A stretch of DNA of 18,337 nt, from assembly GCA_016206955.1 (NCBI GenBank), contig JACQQO010000084.1, positions 1-18,337 on the forward strand. The letters run 5' to 3'. The notes beneath the pieces are model-generated. The model worked only from the letters and a program-made list of their open reading frames with translations. It ran no database searches and was not told the DNA's origin. Position numbers and translations under genes: made by a program. The stretch's first letter is position 1. Every line of letters begins with the position of its first letter. This DNA comes from Candidatus Omnitrophota bacterium (GTDB lineage: Bacteria > Omnitrophota > Omnitrophia > Omnitrophales > Danuiimicrobiaceae). Below, one piece after another: positions 1 through 7,930 of the stretch.

Positions 1-1387
1 AAAGTTCTGAACGGCGCGGGGTCGTAACGTGTTCAAGGCGTAAATAAGGCATGAGCAGAAGTTGGTCATTAATCGGATTTCTGGGAAGCGGAATGGAAGG
101 CCATTTAACGCCGAGAACGAGTGAAGAATTGTAAATCCACGCATGGTAGCCGTCTACCGACGAAAAATTGGTATCGCGCCAGTGATAATTCCCAAAGTAT
201 TCACCCCATACATACTCGCGGATCCACTCCGAAACTTTTTCCGGCCGAGGGTGAACTGCCCAAGGAAGATCCAGATCCACACCCCATTCATAGAAAATGT
301 CCACGCCTGCGCGAAGGTCCGTGTCGGGGCTTCCCGTAATTTCATCCGTGATATTTTTCCGCTCCATATACTGAACGTAAAAACGGAAATTGCGAGCAAA
401 CCGAAGCGCATAAAGGCCGTCGATATTAAAATTGTATAAGTAATCAACGCGCGCAAAGGGGCGGTACTCAAGACCTCCGATCAATTCCAATCGTTTGGTA
501 TGAGCAGCCCCTTGAGATTCAAGCGGAACCGTTACCTCCACATAAGGATCGATGGTGGGTTCTCCAATGAACCGAAGACCTTTAAAAACAAGGCGATTGG
601 TCACGTAACCTACTTGATCGTTGAAGCCGGCGCGGTCAAGATTGGTCCACCGAAAGGAGGTTTCGCCAAACGATTGCCAAAGAATGGGTTCTCCCGGAGC
701 CACTCCAATCACATGTCCCGGGACCAAGGAAAGCACGCCATAATCTTTTTCGCCCACATCGAGCCAATCTAAAATCTTAAGAGCCAGTTCTTCTTCCGAT
801 AGATAATTGGCATGAACTGCTTGAGGCGTAGGAGCAGGTTCTTCTGGGAAAAACTCAGTAATCAGTTCAAGAGATCGATTAAAATCACCGCCTTGCGTTT
901 CGATCGCGGATTTCGCTTCGATAATTTTCGCCTTGGCCCCTTCCAAAGAAGAGAAAGCGCGCTGACCCACCCAAAATCGAGGCCAGGGCTTGCCGTCTTT
1001 TCCAATCAATGGGAGCTCCTTAATCGGAATCCGTTCGAAAAAAATCTTTCTGGTGTTTTTCTCAAGAAAAGCGCTTGCAGCTTCAATGGTTCGGATATTT
1101 TTTAAAATCCGCGCTTCTAAAACCGGATCTGAAAAACCGGTCACGACCGAAAACTCGGTATTACTTCCCCGTTTGCTTTCGCGAATCAAAAGAAAACCAT
1201 TCGCTTCATAAACGTCGTATTTGAGTTTAAGCGAGGGGGAAGCGTAGAAGGTGTCTCGGAAAAGATAATTGACCTGAGGTTCTTTGGAAGGATCGGGCGG
1301 AGCTGAAAAAAGAAGTTTAAAAGGAAAAGAAAAGAAGTAAAGAATTAAAACGAGCGATGGCAGCTTTCTGAAGTTTTGATTCTTCAT
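1..1387 (-). CDS. Exported protein, probable outer-membrane beta-barrel (3' end beyond window)
   Basis: An open frame starts at ATG 1387-1385 and runs for 462 codons without a stop to the window edge, so the C-terminus is missing. The start has AAAGGG a few bases upstream. Residues 1-29 are a signal peptide: basic N-terminus (KNQNFRK), hydrophobic core LVLILYFFSF, and a likely cleavage after LFSA. Residues 45-165 form a mixed alpha/beta region; the stretch FWVGQRAFSSLEGAKAKI resembles a SPOR-like peptidoglycan-binding repeat, but this is only a reading of the pattern. From about residue 260 there are alternating aromatic/polar strands typical of beta-barrels (GGLEYRPFARVDYLYNF, RNFRFYVQYMERKN, LRAGVDIFYEWGVDLD, YHAWIYNSSLVLGVKW). 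This half is reminiscent of the C-terminal domain of phage N4 adsorption protein A (NfrA), which is a weak family guess. It follows dapB on the same strand but has no evident link to lysine synthesis. Confidence 0.7.
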   Translation of the reverse strand, partial: MKNQNFRKLPSLVLILYFFSFPFKLLFSAPPDPSKEPQVNYLFRDTFYASPSLKLKYDVYEANGFLLIRESKRGSNTEFSVVTGFSDPVLEARILKNIRTIEAASAFLEKNTRKIFFERIPIKELPLIGKDGKPWPRFWVGQRAFSSLEGAKAKIIEAKSAIETQGGDFNRSLELITEFFPEEPAPTPQAVHANYLSEEELALKILDWLDVGEKDYGVLSLVPGHVIGVAPGEPILWQSFGETSFRWTNLDRAGFNDQVGYVTNRLVFKGLRFIGEPTIDPYVEVTVPLESQGAAHTKRLELIGGLEYRPFARVDYLYNFNIDGLYALRFARNFRFYVQYMERKNITDEITGSPDTDLRAGVDIFYEWGVDLDLPWAVHPRPEKVSEWIREYVWGEYFGNYHWRDTNFSSVDGYHAWIYNSSLVLGVKWPSIPLPRNPINDQLLLMPYLRLEHVTTPRRSEL

Positions 1388-1403
1388 GCGCCCTTTGTGT
1401 GAG

Positions 1404-1464
1404 ATTTGGGGACACTTTACTTAATTAAAGTAAGTCTAGAGAATTAAGTAAAGTGTCCCCAAAT
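1404..1464. repeat. Intergenic inverted repeat, copy 1 (REP-like hairpin)
   Basis: Two 23-base arms (1404-1426 and 1442-1464) are perfect reverse complements around a 15-base loop. The core is GGGGACACTTTACTTAATT. The same arms recur at 5293-5360 with the same loop length but an unrelated loop sequence, which marks this as a dispersed element and not a gene-specific terminator; no T-tract follows either arm. It fills most of the gap between dapB (stop at 1472) and the exported-protein gene (start at 1387). Hairpins of this sort are often mobilised by REP-associated tyrosine transposases (RAYT/TnpA_REP). No transposase is in the window. Confidence 0.85.
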
Positions 1465-1471
1465 CCTATAT

Positions 1472-2284
1472 TTAAAGCCCAAGCACTTGCTGCATATTGT
1501 AAAAGCCGGCCTTCTTCCGCGCAACAAATTTCGCCGCGAGGAGTGCGCCGCTTGCAAAGGCTTCCCGCGAGGAAGCTTTATGGACTAACTCAAGGCGTTC
1601 TCCCTCCGAAATAAAGGAGACTTGATGATTCCCGACCACATCCCCGCCGCGCACGGCGTGAATTCCGATGGTACCCTTTTTGCGCACTCCCACTAAACCT
1701 TTTCGGCTGTAAGTGACATTAGGTTCAAAAATAATCTTTCTTGCCTTCGCAATCATCCGTCCGAGCTCCAATGCTGTGCCGCTCGGTGCATCTTTTTTGT
1801 ATTGGTGATGTTCTTCCACAATTTCCACATCGTAGCGTTCATCTAACACTTGGCCAACTAAAGAAGCTAAGCGAAATAGTAAATTAACGCCGATGCTCAT
1901 ATTGGGCGCTTGAACAATCGGGATTTTCTTCGCCGCGGCGTGAATTTTATCCAGAGTCGTTCTGCTTAACCCGGTCGTGCCGATAACCATTCCGCGTCTA
2001 TTTTTGAGCGCAACTTCCAAATGGTGAGGAACGGCTTCGGGCTGAGTAAAATCAATGACGACGTTTCCAAGTTTAATACACTCTCTGATATCCGGATGAA
2101 CGGGAACGTGGAGTAAAGGAGTCCCAATTAATTCTCCCACGTCACGGCCAACCTCCAAGCTGTCTGCTTTTTCGAAGGCTCCCCCAATCTGGATTTCGGG
2201 ATCGCGGTGGGCAAGGCCAAGAATCGTGCGGCCCATCCGCCCCGCTGCGCCTGCGACAATAATTTTAACGGCTGACTTAGTCAT
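1472..2284 (-). CDS. dapB: 4-hydroxy-tetrahydrodipicolinate reductase
   Basis: DapB reduces the DapA product to tetrahydrodipicolinate with NAD(P)H, the second committed step towards diaminopimelate and lysine, in the cytoplasm. Visible marks are the nucleotide-binding loop GAAGRMG close to the N-terminus, VIDFTQPEA, GTTGLS, the family signature EEHHQYKKDAPSGTA with its catalytic His-His and Lys, and the usual C-terminal ending YNMQQVLGL. The 270 residues match the family. I choose ATG 2284, which overlaps the dapA stop as ATGA and gives the normal N-terminus (MTKSAVKIIVAGAAG). An in-frame GTG at 2305 would add seven residues and a 25-base overlap, and is less likely. It is the last gene of the arg-lys block; the stop lies eight bases from an inverted repeat. 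Confidence 0.96.
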   Translation of the reverse strand: MTKSAVKIIVAGAAGRMGRTILGLAHRDPEIQIGGAFEKADSLEVGRDVGELIGTPLLHVPVHPDIRECIKLGNVVIDFTQPEAVPHHLEVALKNRRGMVIGTTGLSRTTLDKIHAAAKKIPIVQAPNMSIGVNLLFRLASLVGQVLDERYDVEIVEEHHQYKKDAPSGTALELGRMIAKARKIIFEPNVTYSRKGLVGVRKKGTIGIHAVRGGDVVGNHQVSFISEGERLELVHKASSREAFASGALLAAKFVARKKAGFYNMQQVLGL

Positions 2285-3174
2285 TTGGATTTGAGAAGCC
2301 GGCACTCTTTGAGGACGCGTGCGAGTTCTTTTCGATTCTCGGATTTCATTTCACAAAGCGGAAGCCTCAACTCAGGCGTAATCATTCCCATAAGGCCGAG
2401 GGCGGTTTTAACCGGAATGGGATTGGTTTCAATAAACAATACCTTCGAAAGTTCGAAAAGTTCGTAGTGAAGCGTTTTTGCCCGCTCAGAAGCTCCTTCC
2501 AAATAGGCGGCCACCATTTCATGTTCTTTCTTGGGAGCCACATTGGCCACAACAGAAATGACGCCGGTCGCGCCCACTGAAAGCAGCGGAAGGGTTAAGC
2601 TGTCTTCGCCAGAAACAACGGTGACATCGCAAAGCGAGATAATTCGGCTTGCCTGTTCAAGACTGCCGCTTGCCTCTTTGATTCCGATAACATTGGGGAT
2701 TTTCGAAAGCCGCGCGACCGTTTCAGGCGCAATGGAAATGCCCGTCCGTCCGGGCACATTGTAAACCACAATAGGGATATCTACCTTTTTCGCTAAGAAT
2801 TCATAATGGCGGAAAAGCCCTTCTTGCGTCGGCTTATTGTAATAAGGCGTCACGACCAAAACCCCTTCGGCGCCTTTCTCCTTTGCGTGTTGCAATAAAG
2901 GAACCGCTTCCAAAGTGGAATTGGATCCCGCCCCGCAAATCACCGGCACGCGGTGATTCACATATTCGATCACAAACGAGATAACGCCTTTGTGTTCTTC
3001 GTGAGAAAGCGTGCTCGTTTCACCGGTCGTACCGCACGGAACGATCACATCAGTCTTGTTTTGAAGGTGGAAATCAAGCAACCGCCTGAGTGCGTGCTCG
3101 TCAACCTTCCCCTTTCGAAAAGGAGTGACAAGCGCTACCATCGAACCTTTCAGATTTTGTCGCGTCAGTTCCAT
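2281..3174 (-). CDS. dapA: 4-hydroxy-tetrahydrodipicolinate synthase
   Basis: DapA condenses pyruvate with aspartate semialdehyde, the first committed step of the diaminopimelate pathway. It is a TIM-barrel of the class I aldolase (NAL/DHDPS) type. The sequence shows the substrate loop CGTTGET (47-53), the proton-relay tyrosine Y138 in VVYNVPGRT, and the Schiff-base lysine K166 in GIKEASG. The length of 297 residues is normal. The start at 3174 has a good AGGAG six bases upstream, inside the nine-base gap after the dapF stop. The 3' end overlaps dapB by four bases (ATGA), so translation is probably coupled. Confidence 0.97.
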   Translation of the reverse strand: MELTRQNLKGSMVALVTPFRKGKVDEHALRRLLDFHLQNKTDVIVPCGTTGETSTLSHEEHKGVISFVIEYVNHRVPVICGAGSNSTLEAVPLLQHAKEKGAEGVLVVTPYYNKPTQEGLFRHYEFLAKKVDIPIVVYNVPGRTGISIAPETVARLSKIPNVIGIKEASGSLEQASRIISLCDVTVVSGEDSLTLPLLSVGATGVISVVANVAPKKEHEMVAAYLEGASERAKTLHYELFELSKVLFIETNPIPVKTALGLMGMITPELRLPLCEMKSENRKELARVLKECRLLKSK

Positions 3175-3183
3175 TGCTTTCTC

Positions 3184-4020
3184 CTAAACAGCCAAAACTC
3201 CTTTGGATTTTTCTTCCGCAGGCCCTTCCAAATAAACTTGAGTAATATCATTTCCCGAACGGTTAAAATAAATTTTTAATTTTTCGCCGCTTTTTGGAAG
3301 CACTTCAACCGGCGCTTCCACAAAACCTTTTAGATTTGCAATGATGGCGGCTGCCACACTGCCGGTTCCGCAAGCAAGCGTTTCGTCTTCGACTCCGCGC
3401 TCGTAAGTGCGCACCGACAAAGAATTGTTTCCTGTCACTTCCACAAAATTGACATTCGTTCCCTGCGGCTGAAACGACTTATCATATCTGATTGTACGCC
3501 CAAGTTCCACCACAGCGATTTTATCAAGTCCGTCCGCGAAAATAACCACATGCGGGACTCCGGTATTGATAAACGCAACCCCCTCACCCTTACCCTCTCC
3601 CCCTCTGAGGGGGAGAGGGAGGGGTGAGGGGGTGATCTCGATTCGCTCCCGATAATCGGTAGGATTAACCATTTTCACTTTAATCGCTCTCGGTGAATTG
3701 ACACTAATTTCAATGGGGCCTCCGAGAGTTCCCGCGCGCATGAACTTCGGAAATTGTAAATGATCGTGCGCATAAAGGCCGACACAACGGTAGCCGTTGC
3801 CGCAAGCCTCCGCCTCGGAACCATCCGAATTCACAATTCTCATAAAAAAATCGGTCTGTTTTTCCTTCGGCTTCTCAACCAATAAAACCCCGTCAACGGC
3901 TTTGGATTTACATTCTTTCTTTGCAAATTGCTTTGGGTCTTCAATCAATCGGTTCCGATTATCGATCACGATAAAACGATTCCCAGAACCTGCCATGATA
4001 TGGAAAGGAATCTTAGTCAT
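3184..4020 (-). CDS. dapF: Diaminopimelate epimerase with an in-frame palindrome insertion
   Basis: DapF converts LL- to meso-diaminopimelate, the substrate of LysA and a peptidoglycan precursor, using two catalytic cysteines and no cofactor. Both are visible: C73 in EACGNGYRC and C217 in ETLACGTGS. The N-terminal MAGSGNRFIVID corresponds to the usual substrate-binding segment (more often G-x-G-N-D). Residues 130-147 (about TPSPLPLPLRGGEGKGEG) are low in complexity and encoded by a GC-rich palindrome (separate entry). They fall between the conserved strand ending ERIEI and VAFINTGVPHVVIF, a surface-loop position, so the enzyme probably still works. The gene begins one base after the lysA stop. 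The start has GTGGG upstream, which is only a moderate ribosome site. 278 residues is about normal despite the insertion. Confidence 0.95.
   Translation of the reverse strand: MTKIPFHIMAGSGNRFIVIDNRNRLIEDPKQFAKKECKSKAVDGVLLVEKPKEKQTDFFMRIVNSDGSEAEACGNGYRCVGLYAHDHLQFPKFMRAGTLGGPIEISVNSPRAIKVKMVNPTDYRERIEITPSPLPLPLRGGEGKGEGVAFINTGVPHVVIFADGLDKIAVVELGRTIRYDKSFQPQGTNVNFVEVTGNNSLSVRTYERGVEDETLACGTGSVAAAIIANLKGFVEAPVEVLPKSGEKLKIYFNRSGNDITQVYLEGPAEEKSKGVLAV
3578..3633. repeat. GC-rich palindromic element inside dapF
   Basis: Left arm ACCCCCTCACCC...CTCTCCCCCTC and right arm GAGGGGGAGAGG...GTGAGGGGGT are near-perfect reverse complements with almost no loop. Base composition is unlike the rest of dapF. 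In the dapF frame it encodes a Pro/Leu-then-Gly/Glu peptide. CCCTCACCC...CCCTCTCCC palindromes of this style are widespread dispersed repeats in bacterial genomes and are sometimes found in frame within genes (established pattern, from memory). Only one copy is in this window. Confidence 0.85.
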
Positions 4021-4021
4021 A

Positions 4022-5281
4022 TCAAACCCACTTAGGAATCCGCTCGCCGCGAACTAAATCTTGATTTGTTTCTCGGGCACGAACCACTTCAAAGCGCGAA
4101 CCGCGGACCAAAACTTCGGCCGCACGCGGACGCGCATTGTAATTGGAAGCCATCGAAAAACCGTAGGCTCCCGCACTGGCGAAGGCAATCAGATCATTGG
4201 CTTTAAGTTCTTGAACTTTCCGGTTCTTGGCCAAAAAGTCTCCGCTCTCGCAAATCGGGCCCACCACGTCATAAATTACTTTTTTTGCGGCTCTCGTTTG
4301 ACGGACAGGCCAAATTTCATGATGTGAACCGTAAAGTGCGGGGCGAATCAGATCATTCATTCCTGCATCCACAATGGCGAAATGTTTCGCTTTGGTTTGT
4401 TTGGTGTCAATCACGCGTGTCACCAAAATTCCGCTATTTCCGGCGATAAACCGGCCAGGCTCGAGGATCACCTTGTACTTTCTTCCCTGAAAAAGCGGAA
4501 GGATTTGCTTGGCAAATTGTTCTGCCGTTTGAGGACGCTCGTCTGAATAAATAATGCCGAGCCCTCCGCCCAAATTTAGAAATTTCACCCGGTGCCCTTC
4601 CCGTTCAAGTGCGGTGAGAAAAATTAAAACCTTGCGAAACGCTTTCACAAAAGGTTCGCTTTTGACGATTTGAGAACCGATATGAACATGGACTCCGCAA
4701 ATGGAAAGATGAGGATATTTGTCTTTGCGCATAAACGCAAGGTGAGCCGTATCCAAATCCAAACCAAATTTCGTTTCCGCTTTGCCCGTTGTGATATGCG
4801 CATGCGTCCCGGGATCGACGTCGGGATTAATTCTCAATGAAACGTTTATTCTTCTCTTAAGCTTTGCCGTCACGCGTTCCAACCGATCCAACTCTTGAAG
4901 TGATTCCACATTAAAAAGCAAAATGCCTGCTCGAATCGCCTGTTCCATTTCTGAATCGGTTTTTCCCACCCCTGCGTACACAATTTTTGATGGATCGCAG
5001 CCCGCTTCTCTAGCCCGAAACAACTCTCCTCCAGAAACAATGTCGAGCCCTGCTCCTTTTTTTACGAGTGAGCGCAAAATGGCGAGATTAGAATTCGCTT
5101 TCATGGAATAACAAATCAAAGGATCAATCAATTTAAACGCCTTCTGAAGCTTCATCAAATGCTCCGTAAACGTCTTGTAACTATACAAATAAAATGGCGT
5201 GCCCACACGGCTTGCGATGTCGCGGACACGGACGGATTCGCAATAAAGCTCGCGATTTAAATATTCGAAATCGTGCATCAT
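4022..5281 (-). CDS. lysA: Diaminopimelate decarboxylase
   Basis: LysA removes CO2 from meso-diaminopimelate to give lysine; it is a PLP enzyme of fold type III (alanine racemase-like barrel). The PLP lysine is K61 in CYSMKANSN. Further marks are HVHIGSQ (198-204), the glycine loop LNLGGGLGI (236-242), EPGR (274-277) and the dimer-interface active-site motif CESGD (344-348). 419 residues is normal. Two adjacent ATG codons (5281 and 5278) can start it; neither has a clear Shine-Dalgarno. The sequence just upstream is the second inverted-repeat copy, so the separation from argH (55 bases) is largely made of repeat. Confidence 0.96.
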   Translation of the reverse strand: MMHDFEYLNRELYCESVRVRDIASRVGTPFYLYSYKTFTEHLMKLQKAFKLIDPLICYSMKANSNLAILRSLVKKGAGLDIVSGGELFRAREAGCDPSKIVYAGVGKTDSEMEQAIRAGILLFNVESLQELDRLERVTAKLKRRINVSLRINPDVDPGTHAHITTGKAETKFGLDLDTAHLAFMRKDKYPHLSICGVHVHIGSQIVKSEPFVKAFRKVLIFLTALEREGHRVKFLNLGGGLGIIYSDERPQTAEQFAKQILPLFQGRKYKVILEPGRFIAGNSGILVTRVIDTKQTKAKHFAIVDAGMNDLIRPALYGSHHEIWPVRQTRAAKKVIYDVVGPICESGDFLAKNRKVQELKANDLIAFASAGAYGFSMASNYNARPRAAEVLVRGSRFEVVRARETNQDLVRGERIPKWV

Positions 5282-5292
5282 AAAATCAATGG

Positions 5293-5360
5293 AGATTTGG
5301 GGACACTTTACTTAATTCAAGCCTAAATCCATAGAATTAAGTGAAGTGTCCCCCTAATCT
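5293..5360. repeat. Inverted repeat, copy 2, overlapping the 3' end of argH
   Basis: Arms 5293-5318 and 5334-5360 surround a 15-base loop. The left arm shares AGATTTGGGGACACTTTAC and the following TTAATT with the copy at 1404-1464. The right arm has drifted (AAGTGAAGTGTCCCCC), giving a few mismatches. The right arm encodes the last residues of ArgH and its TAA stop (5337-5339). No T-tract follows, so an ordinary terminator role is not supported. Origin as a REP-like mobile hairpin is inferred from two copies with conserved arms and unrelated loops. Confidence 0.85.
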
Positions 5361-6752
5361 CAGTCTTCTGACCTCTGCCTTTAATCGTTCTTTCCAAAGG
5401 CGGATTTGCTTGGCCACCATTTCCGGCTTGGTACTGCCCAAAGAGGCTTTACCTGAGACAGAAACCTTTGGATCAAAAAGATCGAACACGTCCTTTTTAA
5501 ACGCTCGTGAGGATTCCCGATAAATTTCAAACGGAAGCCCGCTCAGCGTCACGTGAGAATCGATTGCCCGCCTCACAAGATTTCCTACAACGGCATGTGC
5601 TTCCAAAAACGGAACTTTTCTCTTCACCAAATATTCCAAAACATCTGTCGCAAAAAGAAAGCTGTCTTTGGAAGCCCGCTCGCAAGCGGCTTCATCCACT
5701 CGGAGAGTTCTGACAGTTCCACTTAAAACTGAAAGTGAATCGGCAAGTAAACGAAGCGAGGCGAAAAGCGGCCTTTTGTCTTCCTGCATGTCCCGATTGT
5801 AAGCCAAGGGAAGCCCCTTCATCGTCACCAGTAAAGAAACGAGATTGCCATACGCTTGGCCCGATTTGCCGCGCACGAGTTCCAAAACATCCGGATTTTT
5901 CTTGTGAGGCATCAAGCTAGAACCGGTTGAAAATTGATCATCCAAAATAATGAATCCGAATTCTTGCGAATTCCAAAGAATCAAATCTTCAGCAAATCTA
6001 GAAAGATGAGTGAATACAATCGCAATATCGGAAAGCACTTCAATTGCAAAATCCCGATCGCTCACGGAATCGAGGCTATTGGCCGTCGGTTTTTCAAAGC
6101 CGAGGAGCTTCGCAACAAATTTCCGGTCAATGGAAAGACTCGTTCCCGCCAAAGCGCCGGCGCCGAGCGGACACTCATTCATCCGTTTTCTGGCATCCAA
6201 GAGCCGCGATTTGTCGCGTTCCAACATCTCCACATAGGCAAGCAAATGATGGGCGAAAAGCACCACCTGTGCGCGCTGAAGATGGGTATAACCCGGAATT
6301 ATGATATTTCGATTCTTCTCGGCTTGCGCAACTAAAACTGTTTGAAATTGATTGAGCGCTTCCAGAAGATCAACAATTCTTTCTTTGACGTAAAGCCGCG
6401 TCGAAGTCGCCACCAAATCATTCCGAGAGCGTCCCGTATGAAGTTTTCTGGCGAGCTTCCCCACTTTTTTCTCAAGCTCCGCTTGAATGAGCGTGTGAAT
6501 ATCTTCATATTCGTCAATCATGTGACAGACAGATTTTTTCTTAAGCGCTGCAAGCACTTTCCAAAAGCCTCGGACGAGCGCGCGGGAATCGCGCCCTGAA
6601 ATAATTCCGATCCGCCCGAGCATGAGCGCGTGAGCCATGCTGACTTTAACTTCAGCGCTCAAAAGCTCGTGGTCCACTCCAAGCGAATACGTAAATTTCT
6701 TCGCGGTCTCATGAAGTTCTGACTTAAACCGAGCACCCCAAAGTTTTTTCAT
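5337..6752 (-). CDS. argH: Argininosuccinate lyase
   Basis: ArgH splits argininosuccinate to arginine and fumarate, the last step of the pathway. It belongs to the fumarase/aspartase superfamily. Conserved blocks are MKKLWGARF at the start, HTGRSRND (105-112), YTHLQRAQ (155-162, containing a catalytic-region His) and the superfamily signature GSSLMPHKKNP (277-287), whose flexible serine loop does the chemistry. The start ATG 6752 overlaps the argG stop as ATGA. The length of 471 is slightly above the usual 455-465. The final residues RLGGHFT and the stop codon lie inside an inverted-repeat arm, so the original C-terminus has probably been replaced or extended by the repeat. Confidence 0.96.
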   Translation of the reverse strand: MKKLWGARFKSELHETAKKFTYSLGVDHELLSAEVKVSMAHALMLGRIGIISGRDSRALVRGFWKVLAALKKKSVCHMIDEYEDIHTLIQAELEKKVGKLARKLHTGRSRNDLVATSTRLYVKERIVDLLEALNQFQTVLVAQAEKNRNIIIPGYTHLQRAQVVLFAHHLLAYVEMLERDKSRLLDARKRMNECPLGAGALAGTSLSIDRKFVAKLLGFEKPTANSLDSVSDRDFAIEVLSDIAIVFTHLSRFAEDLILWNSQEFGFIILDDQFSTGSSLMPHKKNPDVLELVRGKSGQAYGNLVSLLVTMKGLPLAYNRDMQEDKRPLFASLRLLADSLSVLSGTVRTLRVDEAACERASKDSFLFATDVLEYLVKRKVPFLEAHAVVGNLVRRAIDSHVTLSGLPFEIYRESSRAFKKDVFDLFDPKVSVSGKASLGSTKPEMVAKQIRLWKERLKAEVRRLRLGGHFT

Positions 6753-7930
6753 TTTGCTTTCCCTTCGTAAGGAAGTCCCCAGATTTTCATAAAACCTTCC
6801 GCCGCCGTCCGGTCAAACTCGTCTTTCTTGGAATACGTGGCCAATTTCTCCGAATAGATCGAATAGGGAGATCTTCTCCCCACCACAATCGCATGGCCCC
6901 GATCGAGTTTGATTCGAATTTCCCCCGTCACATTTTTCTGATGGGTTGCGAAAAATCGATCGAGCGCTTCTCTTAAAGGCGTAAACCACAGGCCAAAATA
7001 AACAAGCTCCGAATATTTTTCAGAAAGCACACGTTTGTAATGGAGAAATTCCCGGTCCATGACCATGCCTTCAAGTTCTTCATGCGCTAAATGAAGAATC
7101 GTGGCCGCCGGCGCCTCGTAAAGCTCCCGAGATTTAATTCCCACAAGGCGATTCTCGATCTGATCTAACCTGCCGACGCCGTAACGTCCGCCCAATTCAT
7201 TTAATTTCTCAATCAAAGACACAAAAGTCATTTGCCTTCCATTTAAAGAAACGGGAAGCCCTGCCTTAAAACCGATCGTGACATCAAACGGATTTCGAGG
7301 AACCCGGTGAAGCGGCCGCGTCATAAAATAAGCATCCGCGGGCGGTTCTTTCCAGGGATCTTCCAAAACGCCTGCTTCAATGGCGGCGCCCCAAATGTTT
7401 TTATCAATGGAATAGGGGCTTTTTTTGGTCGCTGAAATTAAAATGCCGTGTTTTTTGGCATAATCAATTTCTTCTTCCCGCGAAGTAAACGCCCATTCTC
7501 TTAAAGGCGCGATGATCTTAAGTTTGGGATTAAACGCTTTTACGCCCAGCTCGATTCGGATTTGATCATTTCCCTTACCCGTACAGCCATGGGCTACACA
7601 ATCGGCTTTTTCTTTGGCTGCAATTCGAGCCAAATGTTTAGCAATGAGCGGACGGCCGAGCGCCGTCGCCAAAAAATACTTTCCCTCATATCGCGCGTGC
7701 GCCCAAAGGGCGGGCCGAATGAAATCTTGAGCGAATTCATCCTTTAAATCCTCAATATAAATTTTAGAGGCGCCTGCCGAGCGTGCTTTTTTAGCGAGAA
7801 GTTTTGGATTTGAAACTTCGCCTAAAAATGCTGAAAAACAAATCACCTCGGCCCCATACGTATCGTGAATCCACTTCACAGCGCATGAAGTATCCAATCC
7901 ACCCGAATAAGCCAGTATGACTTTTTTCAT
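6749..7930 (-). CDS. argG: Argininosuccinate synthase
   Basis: ArgG joins citrulline and aspartate at the expense of ATP to make argininosuccinate. The N-type ATP pyrophosphatase loop AYSGGLDTS is at residues 7-15. FLATALGRPLIAKH (86-99) and GCTGKGNDQIR (115-125) are citrulline/aspartate-binding blocks of the family. 393 residues is normal. The start ATG 7930 is preceded by an ideal ribosome site (GGAGGT, six-base spacer). That site belongs to the terminal repeat of a palindromic element in the argF-argG gap, and can pair with the other end of the element. The stop overlaps argH by four bases. Confidence 0.97.
   Translation of the reverse strand: MKKVILAYSGGLDTSCAVKWIHDTYGAEVICFSAFLGEVSNPKLLAKKARSAGASKIYIEDLKDEFAQDFIRPALWAHARYEGKYFLATALGRPLIAKHLARIAAKEKADCVAHGCTGKGNDQIRIELGVKAFNPKLKIIAPLREWAFTSREEEIDYAKKHGILISATKKSPYSIDKNIWGAAIEAGVLEDPWKEPPADAYFMTRPLHRVPRNPFDVTIGFKAGLPVSLNGRQMTFVSLIEKLNELGGRYGVGRLDQIENRLVGIKSRELYEAPAATILHLAHEELEGMVMDREFLHYKRVLSEKYSELVYFGLWFTPLREALDRFFATHQKNVTGEIRIKLDRGHAIVVGRRSPYSIYSEKLATYSKKDEFDRTAAEGFMKIWGLPYEGKAK

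Noticed and set aside
143..1211. Several plus-strand open frames of 70-100 codons under the exported-protein gene.
   Set aside because: They are shadows of the continuous minus-strand frame, which has a signal peptide and coherent protein composition.
2285..2305. GTG start for dapB at 2305.
   Set aside because: ATG 2284 overlaps the dapA stop as ATGA and begins where DapB proteins usually begin.
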